Below are positions 40,267 through 47,192 of a stretch of 64,000 nt of DNA, piece after piece; within the stretch, counting starts at the first letter, position 1; every line of letters starts with the position of its first letter. The notes beneath the pieces are model-generated. The model made no database searches. It was given only the letters and a program-made list of their open reading frames with translations, and was not told the DNA's origin. Origin of the DNA: Nocardia brasiliensis ATCC 700358 (GTDB taxonomy: Bacteria > Actinomycetota > Actinomycetes > Mycobacteriales > Mycobacteriaceae); the NCBI RefSeq assembly GCF_000250675.2, contig NC_018681.1, positions 8,246,001 to 8,310,000 on the forward strand, written 5' to 3'. The translations under genes were made by a program, and so were the position numbers.

Positions 40267-40310
40267 GCTCGGACCCGGTGCCGGCGGCAGGCCGCGCACC
40301 GGGTCCGAGC
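40267..40310. terminator. bidirectional hairpin between convergent operons
   Basis: GCTCGGACCCGGTG pairs perfectly with CACCGGGTCCGAGC (14 bp, loop 16 bases). It lies in the 56-bp gap between the MATE stop (40260) and the TerD stop (40317). There is no U-tract, but strong stems without U-tracts are usual in high-GC actinobacteria. Confidence 0.75.
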
Positions 40311-40316
40311 GCGGTG

Positions 40317-40892
40317 TCAGATATTGACGCCGTAGTCGCGGGCGATACCCGCGAGGCCCGAGGCGTACCCCTGGCCGATGGCGCGGAACTTCCACTCGTT
40401 GCCGTGGCGGTACAGCTCGCCGAAGACCATCGCGGTTTCGGTCGAGGCGTCCTCGGTCAGGTCGTAGCGCGCGAGCTCGATGCCGGTCGCCGCGTCCACC
40501 ACGCGGATGAACGCGTTGCGGATCTGGCCGAACGACTGGCCGCGCGCGTCGGCGTCGTGAATCGACACCGGGAAGAAGATGTTGGTGATGGTCGGCGGGG
40601 TCGCGCTCAGATCGACGTTGATCACCTCGTCGTCGCCCTCACCCTCGCCGGTGAGGTTGTCGCCGGTGTGCTCGATCGAGCCCTCGGGCGAGCGCAGGTT
40701 GTTGTAGAACACGAAGTGCTGATCGGAGAGCACCTTCAGATTCTGCCCGGTGGCCAGCGCGCTCGCGTCCAGGTCGTAGTCCGCACCGGTGGTGGTGCGC
40801 ACGTCCCACCCCAGACCCACGGCTACCTTGCTGAGGTTGGCTGCCTGCTTGGACAGCGAAACGTTGCCGCCCTTCGCCAGTGTGACGCTCAT
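40317..40892 (-). CDS. TerD-family calcium-binding stress protein
   Basis: A 191-residue protein with the TerD pattern: MSVTLAKGGNVSLSKQAANL, VAVGLGWDVRTTTGADYDLD, SDQHFVFYNNLRSPEGSIEH, TGDNLTGEGEGDDEVINVDL, then ARGQSFGQIRNAFIRVVD and ETAMVFGELYRHGNEWKFRA. Paired acidic residues (DYDLDAS, GDNLTGEGEGDDE) bind Ca2+. The family goes with tellurite, phage and oxidative stress resistance; the exact role is unclear. An out-of-frame read-through from the upstream PNPOx-like gene now overlaps its first 254 bases. Confidence 0.92.
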   Translation of the reverse strand: MSVTLAKGGNVSLSKQAANLSKVAVGLGWDVRTTTGADYDLDASALATGQNLKVLSDQHFVFYNNLRSPEGSIEHTGDNLTGEGEGDDEVINVDLSATPPTITNIFFPVSIHDADARGQSFGQIRNAFIRVVDAATGIELARYDLTEDASTETAMVFGELYRHGNEWKFRAIGQGYASGLAGIARDYGVNI

Positions 40893-41448
40893 TCAACCGC
40901 CTTCGTTCTCGACTGTGGATACCCCGAACCGGTTGGGCCGGTTCAGTTCTGGTGGTCCGCCTCTGGTGGTCCGCCCAGGCGCGCAGCGTGGACACCCGGC
41001 CTTCCAGGGCATGCAGTTCGCTCGGATCGAGCACATTGCGCTGGATGCCCTTGTCGACCTCGAAGGCCGACTGCCGATGGTCGTCGATCGCGTCGACATC
41101 GATGCGCACCGCCGCGTAGTCCGCGGCATCGGGCATCTGCTCCGCGACCACCTTCGCGGTGCCCCTGGCACACAGCGCGACATTACCTCCGCCGAGAATC
41201 AGCAGCGCCACCTGCGGGCGTTCGCGCAGCCGGGCCAGCGACCCGCGATCGAACTTGAGGCTGATCAGAATTCGCCGATCGCCGGCCCGGACCGGCCACG
41301 ACACCGGGATCGCGTGCGGCGCCGGATCGGTGGTCACCAGCACGGCGATAGTTTCTCTCGGCCACTGGGGTAGCACGTCCAGCTCGGGATGATCAGCGTG
41401 ATCTGTCGAGTGGTCTTGACGTTGCGCAGGGCTCGCTCCGGCCGCCAT
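40639..41448 (-). CDS. PNPOx-family (split-barrel flavin) protein with lost stop codon
   Basis: The first 165 or so residues are a pyridoxamine-phosphate-oxidase-like split barrel: LPQWPRETIAVLVTTDPAPH, AIPVSWPVRAGDRRILISLK, LARLRERPQVALLILGGGNV and ALCARGTAKVVAEQM. It binds flavin or F420. A 14-bp tandem duplication (40948-40975) changes the end: with a single copy the reading would be ...LRAWADHQN-stop. With two copies the frame runs on for about 100 codons of Arg-rich nonsense through the terD start, to 40639. ATG 41448 has GAGGTG upstream. The core fold should still form; the tail may destabilise it. Confidence 0.8.
   Translation of the reverse strand: MAAGASPAQRQDHSTDHADHPELDVLPQWPRETIAVLVTTDPAPHAIPVSWPVRAGDRRILISLKFDRGSLARLRERPQVALLILGGGNVALCARGTAKVVAEQMPDAADYAAVRIDVDAIDDHRQSAFEVDKGIQRNVLDPSELHALEGRVSTLRAWADHQRRTTRTEPAQPVRGIHSRERRRLNERHTGEGRQRFAVQAGSQPQQGSRGSGVGRAHHHRCGLRPGRERAGHRAESEGALRSALRVLQQPALARGLDRAHRRQPHRRG
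40948..40975. repeat. 14-bp tandem duplication
   Basis: TCTGGTGGTCCGCC occurs twice head to tail (40948-40961 and 40962-40975). It removes the stop of the leftward PNPOx-like gene by a +14 shift. Confidence 0.92.
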
Positions 41449-41570
41449 CTTCGTCACCTCATGGATCGTCACGCGCGACGGGCTGTGCCGCGCTTGCCTA
41501 GCCAGTCTAAAGTGCTGGGCCACTTGCTCGCTGGCGCTGCCCCCGATGTCCGAAGGATCTCAGCGGACTA

Positions 41571-42023
41571 TCAGGCCGAGGTGAGGGTAGGTATCGCTAA
41601 CCCGGACGCCCAGGCGCGCGCCATCTCCTTCGCCCGGATATCGGTGGACGCGTCGTGCCGCGCGTGCGCACCGAACTGGGTCGCGCCGCGTGCGATCAGC
41701 CGCTGTGCGGCGATCTCACCGCCGCGGTTGAAGGTGTCGCCGTAGACGCTGTCGCCGAGGCCGAACACCGCGAAACGCAGACCGGTCAGATCCGGCGCGC
41801 TCGCGTCGAGCTGGTCGAAGAACGGTTCCGCGCCGGTCGGCAGATCGCCGTCGCCGTAGGTGGAGCACACGATGAGGTGGATATCGTGCGCGTCCAGATC
41901 CTCGACAGCGAACTCGGCCATGTCGTAGACCGACACGTCATACGACGACAGCTCGTCGGCGACGCTGTCCGCGACGGCCTCGGCCGTGCCCATCTCGGAT
42001 CCGAACAGTATGACCACGCGCAC
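41571..42023 (-). CDS. flavodoxin-like FMN protein
   Basis: A 150-residue protein with the flavodoxin FMN phosphate loop VVILFGSEMGTAEAVADSVA, then HLIVCSTYGDGDLPTGAEPF (the Tyr/Gly 50s loop) and RFAVFGLGDSVYGDTFNRGG. It resembles the MioC/short-chain flavodoxin type. Flavodoxins replace ferredoxin under iron shortage; an IdeR-like box at 42055-42073, 32 bases upstream, fits this. GTG 42023 (VRVVILFGSE) is preceded by AAGGGAG; a TTG at 42053 is an unlikely alternative. Confidence 0.88.
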   Translation of the reverse strand: MRVVILFGSEMGTAEAVADSVADELSSYDVSVYDMAEFAVEDLDAHDIHLIVCSTYGDGDLPTGAEPFFDQLDASAPDLTGLRFAVFGLGDSVYGDTFNRGGEIAAQRLIARGATQFGAHARHDASTDIRAKEMARAWASGLAIPTLTSA

Positions 42024-42054
42024 CGGACGTGCTCCCTTCTCACAGGTCCCCAAG

Positions 42055-42073
42055 GTTGGTGAGGCTATCCTAA
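42055..42073 (-). promoter_or_regulatory. IdeR/DmdR-like iron box upstream of flavodoxin
   Basis: Read leftward TTAGGATAGCCTCACCAAC, 14 of 19 matches to TTAGGTTAGGCTAACCTAA. It starts 32 bases before the flavodoxin GTG, over the expected promoter. Confidence 0.62.
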
Positions 42074-42662
42074 TTAAGCTCGGCTACAGTCGCCAGCCCT
42101 TCGCCGTCCGAGTCGGCCAGGCATGACGACGATCACGGTGACCGCACCCCGGCAGTCCCCGGAAATCGGGCTACCCGCGCGAAACCGGTGCCACCACCGC
42201 AACATTGCGGCAGCGCGGCCGGTCAGTGGCAGCGGAACGGCAGCAGGTGGGACGGGATGTCCCGATTGACGAAATGTCACCTTGGATGCATCATTCGTAC
42301 AGCTCCCATTGTTGTCTGGGACATCTTCCCTTCGCCGGCCGATGACTGTCCGGCCCAGCGTGCTGTATCCCGTGCGCACGCTCGGTCGTTTCCTGCCGCG
42401 CGTCACGGATCCAGCGCACCCATCTGTGACGCTTTGCGTTCTGCCGTGAGTGAGGTGAAAACGAAATGGTTTACCGCTCGTCTACATACCGCGTGATCAA
42501 TTCGTCCCTGCGCTACGGCCTGGTCCCCCACTTCTGAATGCGACCGCGCCCGGGCGCGGCACTCCCCAGCCGAAGTCACGATTTCGGCGGGGTCGCCGCT
42601 CGGCTCCGGCGCGGTGCCCAGCTATCGAACTCAGGCAGTGCAGCAAGAAGTGGAGAAAACTG
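42074..42662. other. long intergenic region before the Stealth gene
   Basis: About 590 bases with no convincing gene. It is lower in GC than the flanks in parts. A GTG at 42447 opens a 16-codon frame (VSEVKTKWFTARLHTA) with no clear signal. It presumably holds promoters for the flavodoxin (left) and the Stealth gene (right). No RNA structure was recognised. Confidence 0.45.
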
Positions 42663-44126
42663 ATGATGGACATGGGGGCAGTGAATTCCGGAGCGATCGA
42701 GATGGCGACCCTGCCGTTGGCGGGCAATCTCGTCGTCTCCGAGGCGATGATCGAAGATCTGGGCTACCTGCGCTCGGAACTCGCGGCGGCGGAGGTGCCG
42801 TTCCTGCTGGTCCGCGACCGCGGCCACCGGCTGATCCTGGCCGCGGACGCGGCGCACCACCCGATGGTGCGGCGGGTGACGGCGGCCGCGATGGCCGCCG
42901 GGTTCGCCTGTGTCGAGTTGCAGCACAACGTCTTGCGGCTCGGCCGCGACAACGACCCGGCCCATCACGTCGAATTGGAACTGTGGGACTACCACGGTGA
43001 CACGGTCGAGTGCCCGCGCCCGAACGCGTTGACCCGCACCGTCTTCGACCTCGCCGACGTCGAGCAGACACAGGTGCTGCTGTTCGACCGCGCCTGGCCG
43101 ACCCTGGTCGACATGTTCGCCGCGCAGGCGGACGACGTGAATTTCGACATCGACCTGGTGTTCTCCTGGGTCGACGGCTCCGACCCGGAGTTCCGGGCCC
43201 GGCGCGCGGGCCTGCTCGCGCAGGTCGTCGTCGGCGAGGGCGACGACGCGGACGCGCGCATCCGCCAGATCGACGAGCTGAAATACGCACTGCGGTCGGT
43301 GTACAAGAACGCGCCGTGGATCCGGCGGATTTTCATCGCCACCGATTCCGCCGTGCCGCAATGGCTCAGCGCGCATCCGAAGGTGACGATTGTCCGTGCG
43401 CTGGAACACTTTTCGGACACCAGCGCGCTGCCCGTGTTCAATTCCCATGCGGTGGAATGCCAGTTGCAGCACATCGAGGGGCTCAGCGAGCACTTCCTGT
43501 ACTCCAACGACGACATGTTCTTCGCGCGTCCGGTCCGGCCGTCGATGTTCTTCACCGCGGGCGGGGTGAGCCGATTCATCGAGGCGGACACCAGAATCGG
43601 GCCCGGCCGCAACAACGAGCGGCGTAGCGGTTTCGAGAATGCCGCACGGGTGAACCGGGAACTGCTCGCGGCACGATTCGGCCACGTGATCACCCGGCAC
43701 CTGGAACACACGCCGGTTCCGTTGCGCCGCAGCGTATTACTGGAAATGGAAGCGGAGTTCGGCGCGGAGTTCGCGCGCACCAGGGCCAGCCGGTTCCGCG
43801 CCGCCACCGATATCTCGGTGACCAACTCGCTCTACCACTACTACGCGCTGCTCACCGGGCGCGCGGTGCCGCAGGAAACGGCGCGGATGCGCTACGTCGA
43901 CACCACGAGCCACCAGGGACTCGCGCTGCTGGACGGGATCGAACGCCGACGCGATGTCGACTTCTTCTGCCTCAACGACGGCAGCTTCCCCGAGATCAGC
44001 GAGGCCGAGCGGGTGCATGCGGTATCGGAATTCCTGCACCGGTACTTCCCGGACCCCGCACCGTGGGAGCGGCTCAGCGCACCGTCTCGTCATCCGATTC
44101 CGGAGTCGTCGCCCGGCGCCGCATGA
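42663..44126 (+). CDS. Stealth-family capsular/exopolysaccharide phosphotransferase
   Basis: A 487-residue cytoplasmic transferase. The four Stealth conserved regions are seen: CR1 FDIDLVFSWVDGSDPEFRAR; CR2 QIDELKYALRSVYKNAPWIR followed by RIFIATDSAVPQWLSAHPKV and FSDTSALPVFNSHAVECQLQ; CR3 HFLYSNDDMFFARPVRPSMF; CR4 near DVDFFCLNDG. These enzymes transfer hexose-1-phosphate to glycans (as in N. meningitidis SacB), and several mycolata have homologues. The N-terminal 160 residues are a separate domain. ATG 42663 follows GGAG. Its last 53 bases overlap the 3' end of the convergent cpdA gene. Confidence 0.9.
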   Translation: MMDMGAVNSGAIEMATLPLAGNLVVSEAMIEDLGYLRSELAAAEVPFLLVRDRGHRLILAADAAHHPMVRRVTAAAMAAGFACVELQHNVLRLGRDNDPAHHVELELWDYHGDTVECPRPNALTRTVFDLADVEQTQVLLFDRAWPTLVDMFAAQADDVNFDIDLVFSWVDGSDPEFRARRAGLLAQVVVGEGDDADARIRQIDELKYALRSVYKNAPWIRRIFIATDSAVPQWLSAHPKVTIVRALEHFSDTSALPVFNSHAVECQLQHIEGLSEHFLYSNDDMFFARPVRPSMFFTAGGVSRFIEADTRIGPGRNNERRSGFENAARVNRELLAARFGHVITRHLEHTPVPLRRSVLLEMEAEFGAEFARTRASRFRAATDISVTNSLYHYYALLTGRAVPQETARMRYVDTTSHQGLALLDGIERRRDVDFFCLNDGSFPEISEAERVHAVSEFLHRYFPDPAPWERLSAPSRHPIPESSPGAA

Positions 44127-45027
44127 CATGCGGGATGCGCGCGGCGGGCGGGATCACGATGCCCTCCGCCGCGAGCCGCGCACTGGCCTCCGCCGCACTC
44201 GACGGTGACCCCACCGTCGGGCCGCGGTCGATCGGCACCACCGAGTGCACCACGGTGTCCGGGTAGATGTGCACGTAGTTGAAGGCCTGCGCGCCGTCGC
44301 GACCGCGCAGGCCGCCCTGCTCCACGCCCAGGTCCTGGCTATAGCAGGTGGACGAGGCCACCGAGACCGGGATACCCGCGAACGTGGCACTGGTGGAGAA
44401 GTGCAGGTGCCCGGCCAGGATCGCGCGCACGTCGCTGCCGTCCAGCACGTCGGCCAGCCGGCGCTGATCGCGCAGCTCCACGGTCACGGCGAGGTCGAGC
44501 ACGCACGGGACGGGCGGGTGGTGCATCGCCAGAATGGTGCCGAACGGCGCGGGTTCGGCCAGCACCGAACGCAGCCAGGCCAGCTGGTCGTCGGTGATCT
44601 CGCCGTAGTGGTGCCCCGGCACCGAGGTGTCCAGGGCGATGATGCGCAGGCCGTCGATCAGGTGCACGCGATCCAGCGGAGCGGTGGAAGGTCGTTCCCC
44701 CAGCAGCTTGCGGCGCAGCGTGCCGCGGTCGTCGTGGTTTCCGGTCACCCACACGATGGGCGCGGGCAAACTCCGCGCGAATGGCTCGACCAGCGCCTTG
44801 AGCTTGTCGTACGCGCCGGGCTCGCCGCGATCGGTGAGATCGCCGGTGAACACGATCGCGGTCGGCCGGATCCGGCTGGCCGCGGCCTGCTCGAGCAGCT
44901 GGCGTAACCGCACGTCGGCATCGACGTCGCCGTACAAATCGCCGTCGCCGGCGATCAAATGGGTGTCGCTGAAATGGAACAACACATGATCGGGTCGCGG
45001 GTGCTCCGCGACTCTGCTGATGTGCAC
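44074..45027 (-). CDS. cpdA: 3',5'-cyclic-nucleotide phosphodiesterase, CpdA/Rv0805 type
   Basis: A metallophosphoesterase of about 317 residues. The metal motifs are FHFSDTHLIAGDGDLYG (DxH), VFTGDLTDRGEP (GDxxD), WVTGNHDDRG (GNHD), LAMHHPPVPCVLD and ILAGHLHFSTSATFAG (GHxH). It aligns through most of its length with M. tuberculosis Rv0805 as I remember it, including VSVASSTCYSQDL. Rv0805 hydrolyses 2',3'- and 3',5'-cyclic nucleotides and affects the cell wall. I place the start at GTG 45027 to match Rv0805, with GGGAGG 12 bases upstream; ATGs at 45063 and 45132 are alternatives. Confidence 0.88.
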   Translation of the reverse strand: MHISRVAEHPRPDHVLFHFSDTHLIAGDGDLYGDVDADVRLRQLLEQAAASRIRPTAIVFTGDLTDRGEPGAYDKLKALVEPFARSLPAPIVWVTGNHDDRGTLRRKLLGERPSTAPLDRVHLIDGLRIIALDTSVPGHHYGEITDDQLAWLRSVLAEPAPFGTILAMHHPPVPCVLDLAVTVELRDQRRLADVLDGSDVRAILAGHLHFSTSATFAGIPVSVASSTCYSQDLGVEQGGLRGRDGAQAFNYVHIYPDTVVHSVVPIDRGPTVGSPSSAAEASARLAAEGIVIPPAARIPHVMRRRATTPESDDETVR

Positions 45028-45210
45028 CGGACCGAACGTCCTCCCTGGCGGTTTGCCCGCCATCGGCTTCGGATTCCACCGCCACAATAGCGAAGGACTA
45101 CCGACAGGTTTCCCGCCGGACGGTGACGACATGCTTGCGGGAAGGTGAGAATTTCATGTCGAATCCCGTCGCAGGCGCCTACCAACCATTCGCGGACGCG
45201 GGGTGCCGCG

Positions 45211-46302
45211 TTATCGCCGGCCGAGCGCGTCGGCGGCGCGCATGGCGTCCAGGGTCATCGCGGCATCGACCTCGAACGGCTCGTTGTGCATCGTCTCGCC
45301 GGGGGCCGTGGCCCGCGTCGCGATCGCGGACAGCGTGCTCACCTGGGCGTCGGCCAGACCGACCGCGGCCAGGGTGGTGGGCAGGCCCACATCGGCGCAG
45401 AAATCGAGCACCGTGTCGATCTCACCGCTCGGCGCACCCTCCAGCACCAGCTGGGTGAGCACGCCGAAGGCGACCTTCTCGCCGTGCAGGTACGCATGGG
45501 TCTGCGGGGCGGCGGTCAATCCGTTGTGCACGGCGTGGGCCGCGGCCAGCCCCGAGGACTCGAAACCCAGCCCGGACAGCAAGGTATTGGCCTCGACGAT
45601 CCGTTCCAGCGCCGGCGTGATGGCATGCTCGCGCACCGCCGCCAAGGCTTGGCGGCCATCGGCGAGCAGCGTCTGGTAGCAGAGCTCGGCCAGTGCGGTG
45701 GCGCTGCGGGTGGACGCACCGCCGCGCATGTTGCGCACCCGGGCCGCGGTACAGGTCCGGGCCTCGAACCAGGTGGCGAGCGCGTCGCCCATGCCCGCGG
45801 CGAGCAGCCGCGCCGGCGCCTGCGCGATGACCGAGGTGTCCACCAGCACCAGCGCCGGATTACGCCGCACCAGCTGGTAGGTCTCCACTTCGCCTGCGGC
45901 GGTGTAGATCACCGACAGCGCGCTGCACGGCGCGTCGCTCGAGGCGGTGGTGGGGCAGCTGATCATCGGCAGGCGCAGATCGTCGGCCACGGCCCGCGCC
46001 GAATCCAGCACTTTGCCACCGCCGGCCCCGAGCACGACGGTGCAGCCGCTCTCGCGCACCGCCGCGGTGATCTGCGCGATCTCCGCCCTGGTGCAGTCAC
46101 CGCTCGAAACATGCACGGAATAGGCGATTTTCGCGTCCGTCAGCGATTGTTCCCAGGCGCCGGCCAGCAGGCGCCGCGCGCTGCCGCCCGCCACGATCAG
46201 CACCGGGCCGTCGAGCCCCAGCTTCGTCATCTCCGCCCCCAACGCGGCGGTCGCGTCGCGCCCCTGCACGTAATGTCCGGGTGAAGAGAACACACTCAGC
46301 AT
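45211..46302 (-). CDS. iron-containing alcohol dehydrogenase, glycerol dehydrogenase type
   Basis: A 363-residue NAD-dependent enzyme. It opens FSSPGHYVQGRDATAALGAE and has VVLGAGGGKVLDSARAVADD (GGGxxxD cofactor turn), MISCPTTASSDAPCSALSVI, AGMGDALATWFEARTC (Asp ligand), GLAAAHAVHNGL (His) and YLHGEKVAFGVLTQLVLEG (His). The motif order is that of GldA. It oxidises glycerol to dihydroxyacetone or acts on related diols. It stands alone between cpdA and mazG. Confidence 0.88.
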   Translation of the reverse strand: MLSVFSSPGHYVQGRDATAALGAEMTKLGLDGPVLIVAGGSARRLLAGAWEQSLTDAKIAYSVHVSSGDCTRAEIAQITAAVRESGCTVVLGAGGGKVLDSARAVADDLRLPMISCPTTASSDAPCSALSVIYTAAGEVETYQLVRRNPALVLVDTSVIAQAPARLLAAGMGDALATWFEARTCTAARVRNMRGGASTRSATALAELCYQTLLADGRQALAAVREHAITPALERIVEANTLLSGLGFESSGLAAAHAVHNGLTAAPQTHAYLHGEKVAFGVLTQLVLEGAPSGEIDTVLDFCADVGLPTTLAAVGLADAQVSTLSAIATRATAPGETMHNEPFEVDAAMTLDAMRAADALGRR

Positions 46303-46421
46303 CTGTCGACCTCCCGTTCACCGGGCACACCGCCCTCCTGCGGGACCCGCTGCGCCAACGCTACGCCGGATCCCGGGTGAGTCCCCGGCGGTCGCGAGAC
46401 CGCTGTCCCGGCCGCCGGGAG

Positions 46422-47192
46422 CTAACCGGTCCAGTACTTGCGCCAGTCGGCGGCCACGAGCGGGGCACGTTCGCCGCGGGCGAGTTCGGCCGCGTCCTCG
46501 GTGGCGCGGATGGCGGCGGCGAAGTCGAGGGTGGCTTTGCGCAGGCGCTCCTCGGCGCTGTCCGGGCCGCCCAGGTGCACGACGGTGAGCTCGGCCGGGA
46601 CGAGGTCTTCGGGCAGACCGGCTTTGGTGCTGCGCCCGCGCACCTTCTCGGCCAGCGCTAGGGCGGGCTGGGCCATCGCGATGCCGTCGAGGCAGGAGCG
46701 CCGGGCCTTCTCCGCGGATTTGCGCTCCTCCCACGCCGATTCCTGGGCGGCGATCTTCTCTTCGAGCGTGGTGTCGGCGGCGAACTCGGGCTCACGCAGC
46801 GAGGGGCTGCGATTGACGAGCTTGGCGACCAGCGCCGCGGCCACGTCGTCGACCGTGAATTCGCCTGCGGCCTCGGCGATCCGGGAGTGGAACAGCACCT
46901 GGAGCAGCAGGTCGCCCAGCTCCTCCTTGATGGTTTCGGCGTCGCTGTGCTGGATGGCGTCGAGGAGTTCGTAGGTCTCCTCGAGCAGGTACGGGCGCAG
47001 CGAATCGTGGGTCTGGGTGACCTCCCAGCCGCCGAAATGCCAGAGCCGATCCATCACCTCGACCGCGCCGGTCAAGCCCGCGGCGATCACCGCGGTGTCG
47101 TCGCGCGGGGTCTCGTCCGGCTCGATGCCGGGTGACCTGCTGGCGGCGGCATGCCGCGCGGCCCGCAGCACGGCCTCGTCGCGGTCGGTCAT
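46422..47192 (-). CDS. mazG: MazG nucleoside triphosphate pyrophosphohydrolase
   Basis: A 256-residue enzyme. The MazG catalytic helices are present: LLEETYELLDAIQHSDAETI and KEELGDLLLQVLFHSRIAEA (EExxE and ExxD motifs). The C-terminal part retains weaker helices. It hydrolyses oxidised or non-canonical dNTPs and, in some bacteria, affects (p)ppGpp. The start overlaps the mfd stop by 4 bases. Synteny matches Rv1021. Confidence 0.92.
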   Translation of the reverse strand: MTDRDEAVLRAARHAAASRSPGIEPDETPRDDTAVIAAGLTGAVEVMDRLWHFGGWEVTQTHDSLRPYLLEETYELLDAIQHSDAETIKEELGDLLLQVLFHSRIAEAAGEFTVDDVAAALVAKLVNRSPSLREPEFAADTTLEEKIAAQESAWEERKSAEKARRSCLDGIAMAQPALALAEKVRGRSTKAGLPEDLVPAELTVVHLGGPDSAEERLRKATLDFAAAIRATEDAAELARGERAPLVAADWRKYWTG

